A stretch of 30,485 bases of DNA from IMG/VR virus record IMGVR_UViG_3300035224_000007, positions 1 through 30,485 of that record; one strand, given 5' to 3'. Below the pieces are notes generated by a model, which did not search any database, was not told where the DNA came from, and was given only the letters and a program-made list of their open reading frames with translations. Origin of the DNA: a virus. Below are positions 7,848 to 16,499 of this stretch, piece by piece. Each line of letters opens with the position of its first letter. The first letter of the stretch is position 1. Position numbers and translations under genes: made by a program.

Positions 7848-8693
7848 TTAAAATATTGTAGTTAATTTATTTTGCCATAATTTAATACTTGCAGTCCATT
7901 GTATGTTTGTTTCTACTAAACCTGTAACGTGAACACCAAAAGAAGTAGCAGTTACATCTTTCATAGTTCCTGTAAGGTTTAAACCACTATGTCCGTGTGG
8001 TACTACTGCACTTACTGTAACGTGATAAGTAGATGCTAGTCCATTTGTAAAAACAACTGCACCTGTTAGTTTAAAATACCCATATTCTCCTGCACTACCT
8101 TGAACTACTCCATCATTTACCCCAATAACATGTGCTTCAAAACCTATTACTGAATTTTTTACTTTTTGTATATATGTTAAAGGTAAGTATTGTACTAGTA
8201 AAGCAGTTTCAGTAGCATCTGTTGTCTTACCTGATTGTTGAATAAAGGACATTTGTGATAGTTCTAATGTTTCATTAAAACCACCTCCTGACATAACTAC
8301 TTCTCCCTGATTAGATGCTTGTCCAAACCTTCCTGATAAAATTGCAGTATTGTTTAATCCATTTGTTAGTTCGTGTTGTCTACCATTTACTAAACAGTTA
8401 TTGTTATTACCTTTTGTTAAGTTATTAGTTCCGTTTATTAAAGTGTTGTTAGTTCCTTTCTCTGTTGTGTTATCTGCACCTAATTTATTATTACTTACGT
8501 TATTAAAAAAGTTTTGTACTTGTGTACTGTATTCAAAAGCTACGCAAGTTCCTGTATCTGAATTGTATGTATATCCGTATGCTTCACAAGATAATTGATT
8601 CGGTACTACATCATTAGTTCCATCAGTAAATATAACTTCTCCTATGCCAGTTATTTCTTTTGGTTTTATTTTAAATCCTCTTTTAAAATTCAT
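7848..8693 (-). CDS. Tail fibre/structural protein with G-x-N-N repeats, 281 aa
   Basis: Residues about 75-120 contain a run of short repeats with a GTNN/GNNN theme (TTEKGTNNTLINGTNNLTK, NGRQHELTNGLNN), the sort of motif that builds a trimeric left-handed beta roll as in YadA-like heads. The C-terminal half is beta-rich with GEYGYFKLTGAVVFTNG and HVTVSAVVPHGHSGL. It overlaps the end of the 923-residue tail gene at its ATG and lies 3 nt before the tape measure start. A distal tail fibre or tip protein is most likely. The exact family is not recognised. Confidence 0.65.
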   Translation of the reverse strand: MNFKRGFKIKPKEITGIGEVIFTDGTNDVVPNQLSCEAYGYTYNSDTGTCVAFEYSTQVQNFFNNVSNNKLGADNTTEKGTNNTLINGTNNLTKGNNNNCLVNGRQHELTNGLNNTAILSGRFGQASNQGEVVMSGGGFNETLELSQMSFIQQSGKTTDATETALLVQYLPLTYIQKVKNSVIGFEAHVIGVNDGVVQGSAGEYGYFKLTGAVVFTNGLASTYHVTVSAVVPHGHSGLNLTGTMKDVTATSFGVHVTGLVETNIQWTASIKLWQNKLTTIF

Positions 8694-11464
8694 TATGGTA
8701 TAAGTATAAATTCAACTGTAGATAAGTCGTTAGGTTTATAATCTATTTTATTTACTCTAAAAGCCCTATTTTGTATCATTACTTTATTTCTAAAATCAAA
8801 CTGAGTAATATCTGATGCGTTTAAATTTACTTTTACAGTCATTGTTTTAGTATCAAAGTTATATAACTCATCAAAATAATTTGACCAATACTCTTGATAC
8901 AAGCTATTTGGAGTACTACCTGATATACCTATCATAAATTTTGGAGAATAGTTTAAATCTAATGATGTAGATAAAGGTGGTAAGTCTGTTGTATGACTAA
9001 ATTTAAGATACTTAGTTTCTGCACCAGTACCAGTTACTCCATTTTGTGCAGGTATAAAATAAGAAGTACCATCTGTCATTGTAAAAGGACTTGCTGAGGT
9101 TTTATATAGTATTCTTGGTTTATTGTCAAAACTTTGATATACCCCACCATCAGATGAGTAAATAGCAGGAGTTAAAAACTGAGGTGTATAATCTAATAAT
9201 GGTTTTACAATAGTAGCTGCAAAAGGACTAGCACTTACTTCTTCTGATTCTACAAATATAGTATTACCTCTTGCATTAAATGTTTTTGATCCATAAGGTT
9301 CTGTAAATGTGTTCTTATATAAATTAGCTGAATAATCTTTATCATCTTCTATGTAGTCAAACATAGTTTCCTTAGCTAAATCTAAAGGAGTTAGTTTTAT
9401 TTCAGAAGCATCTATTTTATCTGTCCAATCATTGACTATATTTCTTGCTGATAAACTTAAACCTTTATCGATATTGTTAAATACTGTATCATACGTTTCT
9501 ATTAATAAATTAGTAGGACTAGTTTCATCTTGTCTAATTATTAAATTAAACATATTAATAAAACCTTTAATAAATTCCCATTGACCTAAATCTCCTCTTA
9601 AATTGTTAAGTAAAGTAGATTCTGTTACAGCATCTATATTTCTTGTTATGTTTACTGTAGCAGTAGAAGTAATAGTAGTATCAAAGTTTTGATAAAACAT
9701 ACTAGATATTGATGATTTAAATTGTGCTTCTAAAGTATCTCCTGCATCTAATGTTCTAGTAAATTGTCCTGCAAAAGAACCTACACCAAATGGATTTAAT
9801 GTTGTTGGAAGTGTTTCATCTATTTCTTCTGGTGTACTACCATCTGCAAATGTAAGTAACCATCTTAACTGAACTACTGGCATACCATTTTTATTTGCAA
9901 TTCCATAATCATAATCTATAACGTATTCTGAATTGTTATTTACAGATGTAATTTTGTTTGTGCTTGTGTCATAATTTACAGAAGCTAAACTTAAAGTAGG
10001 AAATGTTAATTTTAAATTTGTATAAGATGAACCTGCATAATGTTCTGATAAAGAATTATAATTACCAACAACAGAATTACTATTAACCTCTATTGGCATA
10101 TCTCCTGCACCCCAATTAAAGTCCATAAATAAATTAGTAAAAGTTGAACTTTCTAAAAATGTAGATGTATAAGTAAATCCTGCATCATTAAATATTTTAT
10201 CTACTATATATTTACATTGTATAAAAGGTCTAAAAGCATCTTCTAATTTATTTAGTATTGGCTGATCTGTTAGATTATCTACAGTTAAATTACCAGTCCA
10301 ATCTATAAAAGGATATTTTATTACTGTAGTTTTGTTAAGACTTAATGATGAATCTCTAGCAAAAGAATTTAATTCTAAATCTTCTACTAATGTAAGCCCT
10401 GTACTATCATACCAACTATCTGTTATGTTTGTTTTATTATAATCGTGAGTTAGTTCATCAAAATCTAAATCTCTAAATAATCTATTTTGTAATACATCTA
10501 CTAAAATTATAGATTCAGAATATAAGTTTACATTATAACTAATTTCTCCTTCTTTATTTACTATATCTATTAATTTAAGAAAACCTTTAAATAAAATGTT
10601 ACCATCTTGTTTAAGTACACATTGTGTCTGTACATAAGGATTAAATGATTCTGCATTACTTTCTACAGAATTAGTTATTTCAAATATTTGTGTAAATATT
10701 CTATTGTTACGTTTAGTAGCAGGTAAATTAAAGTCCTTAGAATAACTTTGTGTTTTCTCAGCTACATTTTTAAAGTCATCAATAGATAAAGTTAATGGTA
10801 TATCTTCATCTTCGTATAAGTCGCAAATAACTTGTCCATCTGCTAAGTCAGTAAATACTACAGGAGGTGTAGCACCTGCACCTTTGATTGTTATTCTTCT
10901 TATATCAATAGCATCAGCACCATCATTTTGGTAATCTAGTATAAGTTCTTCAGATGTACTACCTGCTGTAAAATCAAATGTTTTATATCCTGTACCTGTA
11001 GTTGATATAGCACTTATACCACCACCACCTAAATTATTACCATAACTATTAGCCCCTACAATTATTAAACCACCTGTAGCTGCATTGACTACCTTAAATC
11101 TTAATTGATATGTAGCACCAATTACTAAATTGTTTATTGTTTGATATATACCACTACTTGAACTTACACCTCCTGAAGCTGCTCTAAATCTTAGCTTTGG
11201 ATTAATTCCTGGTATTACAATAGGAAAATCTACATTAGCAAAAGAACTACTACCTTGAGACCTAAACTTTTTCCAAGATGGAATAGGTGCATCATTGGTT
11301 AATGCATCAAATGCAGGATCACTAGCTGAAGAACTATATCCTGTATGAAGTGCTAATGTATTAAACCTAGCACCATCTGCTACTAAGTTAGTAGTTATAA
11401 CAGTAGAGTTAGATGCGTAAACACCTTGATAGTTTTGTGGATATAATATTAGTTGTACACTCAT
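8693..11464 (-). CDS. Baseplate/tail hub-like protein with N-terminal CBM-like domain, 923 aa
   Basis: The largest protein encoded. Residues about 85-195 look like a carbohydrate-binding-module jelly roll (QTINNLVIGATYQLRFKV, ...YKTFDFTAGSTSEELILDYQ). From about 205 on the text (DEDIPLTLSIDDFKNVAEK, SYSKDFNLPATKRNNRIF) matches a pattern I recall in large tail proteins of Bacteroidota phages thought to be baseplate hub or tail-tip components. The C-terminus (VMIQNRAFRVNKIDYKPND) is also typical of that group. It overlaps its neighbours by single bases (TAATG type). The virion location is confident; hub identity and sugar binding are inferred. Confidence 0.72.
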   Translation of the reverse strand: MSVQLILYPQNYQGVYASNSTVITTNLVADGARFNTLALHTGYSSSASDPAFDALTNDAPIPSWKKFRSQGSSSFANVDFPIVIPGINPKLRFRAASGGVSSSSGIYQTINNLVIGATYQLRFKVVNAATGGLIIVGANSYGNNLGGGGISAISTTGTGYKTFDFTAGSTSEELILDYQNDGADAIDIRRITIKGAGATPPVVFTDLADGQVICDLYEDEDIPLTLSIDDFKNVAEKTQSYSKDFNLPATKRNNRIFTQIFEITNSVESNAESFNPYVQTQCVLKQDGNILFKGFLKLIDIVNKEGEISYNVNLYSESIILVDVLQNRLFRDLDFDELTHDYNKTNITDSWYDSTGLTLVEDLELNSFARDSSLSLNKTTVIKYPFIDWTGNLTVDNLTDQPILNKLEDAFRPFIQCKYIVDKIFNDAGFTYTSTFLESSTFTNLFMDFNWGAGDMPIEVNSNSVVGNYNSLSEHYAGSSYTNLKLTFPTLSLASVNYDTSTNKITSVNNNSEYVIDYDYGIANKNGMPVVQLRWLLTFADGSTPEEIDETLPTTLNPFGVGSFAGQFTRTLDAGDTLEAQFKSSISSMFYQNFDTTITSTATVNITRNIDAVTESTLLNNLRGDLGQWEFIKGFINMFNLIIRQDETSPTNLLIETYDTVFNNIDKGLSLSARNIVNDWTDKIDASEIKLTPLDLAKETMFDYIEDDKDYSANLYKNTFTEPYGSKTFNARGNTIFVESEEVSASPFAATIVKPLLDYTPQFLTPAIYSSDGGVYQSFDNKPRILYKTSASPFTMTDGTSYFIPAQNGVTGTGAETKYLKFSHTTDLPPLSTSLDLNYSPKFMIGISGSTPNSLYQEYWSNYFDELYNFDTKTMTVKVNLNASDITQFDFRNKVMIQNRAFRVNKIDYKPNDLSTVEFILIP

Positions 11465-12897
11465 TATGCAGATTGTATTCTTTTATTCTTACTCTTTTCT
11501 AATTCAAATGTATATTGTATGAGTTTATCGTTTGCTTTTGTTTTTCTTATATAGCTTGATGTAGAAACTATAACAGGTTCTACATATTTATTTACCATAC
11601 CATTAGCATCTGATGAATAACCATTAAGTATATAAACTTCAGGACTATTTATTAAATCCTCAAACCAAACTGCATCTGCATCTAATAAATAATCTGTATT
11701 AACTGTTATAAGTTCTTTAGAATTTACTCTAAAGTTTTTCTTACCACCACTAAAACCATTTATCTTATATGTGCTTTCATTCCAAGTACCTCCTAGTTGT
11801 GTGTATGATGTTCTATTAGTTTGTAATGACCTTACTGACTTTTTAGTAAATGTATAATAATCCCAAACTCCGTGAGGATTTAACCAAGTTAATCTAATAC
11901 CTTCAAAACCTTTACAAGAATCTGTTATAATATTTATTGTATATAATTGACTTATTTCTATATTTTGATCATCAAATGCTTGTATAGTGTAATAACTTAC
12001 ATTTGCTTTATGTGTGTCCCAATCTGAACTCCAACCATCTAAGTTAGCAGGAAAAGCACCTAGATAGTTTATTCTTGTACGAGATAAGTTATTTGCATTT
12101 GTAAATGCACCTGATGTCCAGTTAGCAAAAGAATTTATAACTGCTAACTGTGTATTAGAACTATTGTATAATATTATTTTGAAATAATATACTTTTTTAT
12201 TTATTGCAGTATCATCTCCTACTTGAAATGAATAATCTGCTGTAGAAAGAAAATTAAAGAAAGGTAGAGTACCATAATCAGTTAATCGTGCATATTGTGT
12301 AGTAGGTGCATTACTTAAAAATTTATCATCACTACTATTCATTACATAATTAAATTGTGATAACTGATACCCATAATTATTACCACTTTGCACTAATACA
12401 TCATCAAAATTTAAATAGCCATTATAAAATAAATAAGGTTCAGATAATATTGAATTAGATTGATCTATAGTTACAACACCATCTATAGTAGGAGAGTATT
12501 CTAAGAAGAACTCTACTATAAAATATCTAGTAGCATTGTCTGATGTTGCAAATTTATCTATTAAGTGTATAGGATGTGGAGTTGTGTCAGAATAGCTAAC
12601 TTGCTTATATGTACTAGTATTACCATAATCAGTACCATTGTTATCAGGTTTTACAAAACTTTCTAATACTGGCTGTAAAGAAAATATACCTACCCCTGCA
12701 TTGTTAGGTGTTGTTTTTAAGACTGCTACTGGTGTTGTAGTATTTAAGTTTGCATTACTATCACCTACATATACATTAGCTACAAATTTTACATTGTAAT
12801 TATTTGCAACTATTGTACTGTCTGATACTGAAAATACTATATCCTGACCTACTGGTAGAGTATAGTATAAAGGTTTTTGATCTATTAATATTGCCAT
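11464..12897 (-). CDS. Tail protein (distal tail-like), 477 aa
   Basis: A 477-residue beta-rich protein starting MAILIDQKPLYYTLPVGQDI. The segment CKGFEGIRLTWLNPHGVWDYYTF (split at about residues 330-352) is a characteristic phrase in tail proteins of flavobacterial phages, always next to the large hub-like protein, as here. No enzymatic motif is visible. Gene order (completion protein, this gene, hub-like protein, fibre, tape measure) suggests a distal tail or baseplate ring component. The stop and the next ATG overlap (TAATG). Family recall is from memory. Confidence 0.7.
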   Translation of the reverse strand: MAILIDQKPLYYTLPVGQDIVFSVSDSTIVANNYNVKFVANVYVGDSNANLNTTTPVAVLKTTPNNAGVGIFSLQPVLESFVKPDNNGTDYGNTSTYKQVSYSDTTPHPIHLIDKFATSDNATRYFIVEFFLEYSPTIDGVVTIDQSNSILSEPYLFYNGYLNFDDVLVQSGNNYGYQLSQFNYVMNSSDDKFLSNAPTTQYARLTDYGTLPFFNFLSTADYSFQVGDDTAINKKVYYFKIILYNSSNTQLAVINSFANWTSGAFTNANNLSRTRINYLGAFPANLDGWSSDWDTHKANVSYYTIQAFDDQNIEISQLYTINIITDSCKGFEGIRLTWLNPHGVWDYYTFTKKSVRSLQTNRTSYTQLGGTWNESTYKINGFSGGKKNFRVNSKELITVNTDYLLDADAVWFEDLINSPEVYILNGYSSDANGMVNKYVEPVIVSTSSYIRKTKANDKLIQYTFELEKSKNKRIQSA

Positions 12898-13412
12898 TAT
12901 GTTGTTATTATGTTTTCTATATCTTCTTTAATTGCCTTACCTACTTGATTGTAAAAATCTCTCATTTCTAACTGTAAAGGTTTTTGAAAGAAACTAATAC
13001 CTTGTATACCTTGTGTAAATATTTTTCTAGCTATAAGAAACTGTAAACTTTTACGAGATATAAACCTACCCTTTGCATCTCTTGGTGCTATACCTCTACG
13101 AACTATCCACTTGTCTAATAAACTCATAGGTGGCTGCTTAGTAGTATAAGCATAAGGAGTTTGCTCTGTCTTACCTTTATAATTTACATAGCTTCTTTTC
13201 TTTTTAGTACCTGATACTCCTTTGTCTATGAATGTACCATAATCTGCCATCATAAACTGCACAGTAAAACTATCATTGTCTTTTTTAATTTTAAAAGATA
13301 TACTATTAAGAAGTTGAGATGATACTACCTTTTTCTTCCTTTTTAGTATGCCCTTAGATTTATTGACAACACTTTTACCGAAACTATTTAAGTATCGTTC
13401 TAATGCTACCAT
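12897..13412 (-). CDS. Tail completion / HK97 gp10-like protein, 171 aa
   Basis: A basic 171-residue protein with LLNSISFKIKKDNDSFTVQFMMADYGTFIDKGVSG (in two pieces, about residues 35-70). The phrase 'adYg.FIdkGvsGt' is typical of HK97 gp10-like tail completion or neck proteins. The C-terminal half (IARKIFTQGIQGISFFQKPL) is also typical of that group. It lies between a small virion protein and the distal tail-like gene, where tail completion proteins usually are. Start and stop both overlap neighbours by one or a few bases. Confidence 0.68.
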   Translation of the reverse strand: MVALERYLNSFGKSVVNKSKGILKRKKKVVSSQLLNSISFKIKKDNDSFTVQFMMADYGTFIDKGVSGTKKKRSYVNYKGKTEQTPYAYTTKQPPMSLLDKWIVRRGIAPRDAKGRFISRKSLQFLIARKIFTQGIQGISFFQKPLQLEMRDFYNQVGKAIKEDIENIITT

Positions 13413-13855
13413 TATACACTAGCTACAAATATCTCTACATCTAAAGTTGCAGCAGGATGTACTTGTATACTTGTCAAGTCAGCCATAGTTCCAAAGCTAG
13501 GACTAGTATCTGCTTCAGCTAACATAACAGTAACTGCTGCACCTAAGATATGTGATTGCCCTGCTGCTAAAGTTACTTGGTATAATGTTGCTGCACCAAC
13601 TACTGCTAATTCTAAAGTGTTTGTCTGATCTAAATTTGTTATTCTAATATATTTAACATCTTGTTTATCTATTTGAACTGCTGAACCAAAAGAATCAGAA
13701 TCAAAAGTTGCAAGATGTGTAGTTTCATCTATAGTACAAGTTACAATACGTTCATATACGTTATTGATTCCTGTTGTTGTTACTGTGTTTGTTGTACCTC
13801 TAACTGCACCATTTAGTGTTACTGATTCAGATAGTGTTGTTGTTAAGTCTGCCAT
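13412..13855 (-). CDS. Small virion protein, beta-rich, 147 aa
   Basis: A 147-residue protein rich in Thr, Ala and Val with almost no Lys/Arg (MADLTTTLSESVTLNGAVRG, VKYIRITNLDQTNTLELAVVG, GQSHILGAAVTVMLAEAD). The pattern suggests an all-beta structural subunit. It lies between the terminator-like gene and the tail completion gene. I recall similar short proteins in Bacteroidota phage tail blocks, without a known function. A role as a minor tail or decoration protein is inferred from place only. Confidence 0.7.
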   Translation of the reverse strand: MADLTTTLSESVTLNGAVRGTTNTVTTTGINNVYERIVTCTIDETTHLATFDSDSFGSAVQIDKQDVKYIRITNLDQTNTLELAVVGAATLYQVTLAAGQSHILGAAVTVMLAEADTSPSFGTMADLTSIQVHPAATLDVEIFVASV

Positions 13856-13857
13856 AA

Positions 13858-13926
13858 TTATAATTTATAAGTTATTTTTGGTGGTATTAGTTGTATTGTT
13901 AATTTTCCTATTTTTATTTTAAACAT
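13858..13926 (-). CDS. Candidate 22-aa microprotein, translationally coupled
   Basis: The stop of the 164-residue gene and an ATG overlap as TAATG at 13924-13928, opening a 22-codon frame (MFKIKIGKLTIQLIPPKITY + KL) that stops at 13858, 2 nt before the ATG of the 147-residue gene. It exactly fills the only gap in this block, and the same TAATG coupling is used at several other joints in the genome. It could equally be a by-product of a short linker. No function can be given. Confidence 0.4.
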   Translation of the reverse strand: MFKIKIGKLTIQLIPPKITYKL

Positions 13927-14420
13927 TATTTTCCTGCATATGCTTTTGATTGTGGTGCTATACAAGTGTTGTAATCATTCTCTATTACTATTGGTAGTGT
14001 AAACACCCAACCACTTACTGAGTTATCAAATCGTTCTGTAAATGGTTCTATTGTTATATCTCCTTCTGTAAAGTATGCAGGACTTTCTCCTTGGTCTGCG
14101 TTAGACAAGTATAGACTTTCTCCGTTCTTTAGTGTACCTATCAAGTCATTACATATACTAAGACAATCTGATAATACTTCTTGCTCATTACTTTGGTCAG
14201 GAAATACTAAGTCCATAATAAATATTTGAAAGTTTAATGTCATCTGATTATTCTGTGCTACTGCATTAACAGGATTGATGTGCATTAAAGGATATAAAGT
14301 ATTTTTCTCTAAATCTATTTCATACAAATCTCCAGTAGTTACAGTTTGTATCTGAAACTGATAGGAACCTAATTGTTTTAAGGTATCTATTGTATTATTG
14401 TAATTCTTAAAATGTGTCAT
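13926..14420 (-). CDS. Tail terminator-like protein, 164 aa
   Basis: A 164-residue protein (MTHFKNYNNTIDTLKQLGSY) containing LYPLMHINPVNA, LNFQIFIMDLVFPDQSNEQE (about residues 62-81), VLSDCLSICNDLIGTL and a final GWVFTLPIVIENDYNTC. This series is what I recall from tail terminator or head-tail joining proteins of Bacteroidota phages: a small alpha/beta protein with a conserved 'yP.m.i.p' strand and a helix after a 'mD...' strand. It follows the tail chaperone by a 4-nt ATGA overlap with the frame-shifted reading. The exact role is inferred. Confidence 0.55.
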   Translation of the reverse strand: MTHFKNYNNTIDTLKQLGSYQFQIQTVTTGDLYEIDLEKNTLYPLMHINPVNAVAQNNQMTLNFQIFIMDLVFPDQSNEQEVLSDCLSICNDLIGTLKNGESLYLSNADQGESPAYFTEGDITIEPFTERFDNSVSGWVFTLPIVIENDYNTCIAPQSKAYAGK

Positions 14421-15186
14421 CTTTTAACTTTTTTTGTTTCGTTTAAATCAACTTCATAAGTTAGCCAAGTTAAACATTCATATAAACTTAATTTTGTTAT
14501 TCTCTCTAAGTTTACTATACTACCTCCTGTCAAATTATACATTACTCCGAACCAAGACCACTTACTGGCAAATTTTTCATCAGTAGTGATTGTTTCACTT
14601 CCTTCATCCGTTCCATCAAATACAACGGCAAAATCGTTGATAGTTCGTTTCCTAAAGTCCAAAAAAAAACCAATGAACTATTTACATCTGCTGCTTTCAT
14701 CTTTTTAAACTTCTCTGCCCTCATCCTGACATCACTACCATTATATGCTTCAATAGAATAGTGCTTACCATTTCTTTTTACTACTGGTCTGTAAAGAACT
14801 GCCATTAACTTATCTAAGTTCTTTTCCATTCCGTTTTGTATGTAGGTTTCAATATCGGCATAAGCACCGAGAGTAATTTCAGATAGATCAGGATGAAATC
14901 CGTAATCAATTCCATCTACCTTTATTATTCTTTTTAACCTACTACTAGCTTTGTTCTGCAACTCAGCTACTTTGTTTAAGATATTAGATACATCATTTAT
15001 ACTCAACTCTTTTACAAGTTTTCTAGGTATATCAGATAACAAACTTATTGTATCTAATGCTTCTTTAGTTTTTGACTTACTTTTACTATCTATAAGTTTA
15101 GCCCATTTATCAAGTGTTACATCTTCCCAACTGTTAATTAGATTGTAAGTGTTTTTCTTACCATCTTTCTTAATGTTTACCTGCAT
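14417..15186 (-). CDS. Tail assembly chaperone, long frameshift product (GT-like), 256 aa
   Basis: If ribosomes slip -1 on the T9 run at 14661-14669, residues 1-175 of the short product are joined to an 81-residue second frame that runs to 14417. This second frame (from 14662) has no ATG near its start and contains FASKWSWFGVMYNLTGGSI and LERITKLSLYECLTWLTYEV, a pattern I recall from C-terminal domains of tail chaperone extensions. The overlap of the two frames is 121 nt. Long and short forms made in this way (gpG/gpGT of lambda) guide tape measure and tube assembly. The next gene overlaps its stop by 4 nt. The slip itself is inferred. Confidence 0.7.
14542..15186 (-). CDS. Tail assembly chaperone, short product (G-like), 214 aa
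   Basis: The zero-frame product is 214 residues, starting MQVNIKKDGKKNTYNLINSW. Its core (VDGIDYGFHPDLSEITLGAY at about residues 90-109, MAVLYRPVVKRNGKHYSIEAY at 128-148 in two pieces) is conserved, as I recall, in a Bacteroidota phage family found next to tail genes. After Phe175, where the slip occurs, the zero frame adds 39 more residues that look helical and less conserved. It is the first gene after terminase, following a terminator and a late-type motif whose second block ends 2 nt before the ATG. The chaperone role is inferred from the frameshift arrangement and gene order. Confidence 0.7.
   Translation of the reverse strand: MQVNIKKDGKKNTYNLINSWEDVTLDKWAKLIDSKSKSKTKEALDTISLLSDIPRKLVKELSINDVSNILNKVAELQNKASSRLKRIIKVDGIDYGFHPDLSEITLGAYADIETYIQNGMEKNLDKLMAVLYRPVVKRNGKHYSIEAYNGSDVRMRAEKFKKMKAADVNSSLVFFWTLGNELSTILPLYLMERMKEVKQSLLMKNLPVSGLGSE
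14662..14668 (-). other. Programmed -1 frameshift slippery heptamer (T TTT TTT)
   Basis: The minus strand reads GG, nine T (14669-14661), GG. In the zero frame the codons are GTT TTT TTT TGG (Val173 Phe174 Phe175 Trp176), so 14668-14662 is a T TTT TTT heptamer in the canonical phase for tandem -1 slippage. After the slip the next codon is TTG at 14662-14660, opening the 81-residue second frame. I did not identify a downstream stem or pseudoknot. Confidence 0.75.
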
Positions 15187-15188
15187 AA

Positions 15189-15219
15189 TATATAATAGAA
15201 TTTATTGTTATTTAGTTTA
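15189..15219 (-). promoter_or_regulatory. Putative phage late promoter L2 (variant TAAAC-N16-CTATTATATA)
   Basis: The block CTATTATATA is at 15198-15189, then TT and ATG at 15186. The upstream block is TAAAC (15219-15215) with a 16-nt spacer, one base longer and one base different from the other copies. It lies between the terminator after TerL and the tail chaperone gene, as expected for a promoter that restarts transcription for the tail block. Confidence 0.62.
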
Positions 15220-15258
15220 AAATCGTACATTTGTAATGTTTTCAAAATTTTTGTTAAA

Positions 15259-15290
15259 GAAAGGTGTTTACTTTATGTAGCACCTTTTTT
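15259..15290 (-). terminator. Intrinsic terminator after terminase large subunit (works best read on either strand)
   Basis: On the minus strand AAAGGTG and CACCTTT form a 7-bp stem around a 14-nt loop that can pair further (TAC with GTA), followed by CTTT. It starts directly at the TerL stop (15291-15293). The T8 tract is on the opposite strand, so it would also stop plus-strand transcription. With all genes on the minus strand, termination of the early/packaging transcript is the likely use. Confidence 0.7.
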
Positions 15291-16499
15291 TTATTGTACA
15301 TAATATTTTCCTGCATTTGGATTGTCTAAATGATATATTACGTTATAACGGATTCCATCTATTGCGTGGTTATAACTATCTACATATAACTTACTTCCTT
15401 TGTCTGCATAAACATAATTGTTTAACTCTTTAGCTATGTTAGTAGATTTTGGAGATACTATTAGTTGATAGTCTTGCATACGAGTTACACCACTTTCAAT
15501 AGTTCCTTTCTTAACTGGTTTTATGTTTACTCCTAAGTGTCTTAAATCCTCTATCAATCTTGGCTCTGCACTATCTGCTATGATTAGTTTGTTATCTACC
15601 TTGTCTAATATTATTTTAGCTAACTCGTGAGATTTTAAACCATTACGATATAAATGTTCTTTAATATATATCTTCATTTTCTTTTTATCTATAGCAACCT
15701 CAGTTAATGAATCAGGATCAACAGAAAAACCAAAGTCCATACCACAAGATGTTTGTAAGTTATCAGGATTAAATTCTCCTATTGTCCAATTATCAAATAC
15801 TACACCCTCTGCTTTATCTAACCATCCACCAAGTATCTTATGTAAATACTTCTTAGGATTGTTTTGTTTAAGTCTATATATCCTTTCTATGAAACTATCG
15901 GATAGATTCTGCTTGTTATCTAAGTAAGTAGAATGAATGTAGCACACATTATCTTTAATACCATTAAAACCATCTATAACTCCTCTCTCCTCAAAGAATC
16001 GTTTATATATCCAATGCTCTTTAGTTGTAGGATTAAGTATTAATATAATTCTATTCTGTATGTTCTTCTCTCTTATACTAAGGTCTATAGTATCAAATAT
16101 ATTCTCATCTATTAATTCTTCAGCTTCATCAAGTACCCAACAACTTATTCCTTGTAATGATTTAAGGGATGCAGTCTGATTTCCTGAAGATGTTTTTATA
16201 CCTCTAAATAGTATATCACTATTTGTTGATGTATTGACTACCTCTGACTTATTAATACTAAATATAGAATCATATCCTAATAAGCCTATCTTTTCTAAGA
16301 ACTCTGGTATTATAGATAAGTGAGCAGATACCATAGTATATCTTGTAAACAATACTCTTATACCTTGAGCCATTGTAAGCAAAGTAAGAAACACAGTTAC
16401 TGCATAAGACTTACCTGATCCTCTCCCTCCTGTAATTATATAGTATCTACAATCAGAAGAAAATAGAACACTATACTTTTTATTCAGTTTCGGATTCAA
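15291..16499 (-). CDS. terL: Terminase large subunit, 402 aa
   Basis: The packaging motor ATPase/nuclease. Walker A is GGRGSGKS at residues 24-31. Walker B is SCWVLDEAEEL with Asp124-Glu125. The coupling region is LILNPTT (about 153-159). The nuclease domain shows MDFGFSVDPDS (Asp255), LIIADSAEP (Asp309) and DGIRY (Asp381), the usual three acidic residues of the RNase H-like nuclease of the PBSX/Terminase_3 type. At 402 residues it is complete. The ATG lies inside the end of TerS (20-nt overlap). It is followed at once by a terminator, then a new promoter motif, so packaging genes may have their own short transcript. Confidence 0.95.
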   Translation of the reverse strand: MNPKLNKKYSVLFSSDCRYYIITGGRGSGKSYAVTVFLTLLTMAQGIRVLFTRYTMVSAHLSIIPEFLEKIGLLGYDSIFSINKSEVVNTSTNSDILFRGIKTSSGNQTASLKSLQGISCWVLDEAEELIDENIFDTIDLSIREKNIQNRIILILNPTTKEHWIYKRFFEERGVIDGFNGIKDNVCYIHSTYLDNKQNLSDSFIERIYRLKQNNPKKYLHKILGGWLDKAEGVVFDNWTIGEFNPDNLQTSCGMDFGFSVDPDSLTEVAIDKKKMKIYIKEHLYRNGLKSHELAKIILDKVDNKLIIADSAEPRLIEDLRHLGVNIKPVKKGTIESGVTRMQDYQLIVSPKSTNIAKELNNYVYADKGSKLYVDSYNHAIDGIRYNVIYHLDNPNAGKYYVQ

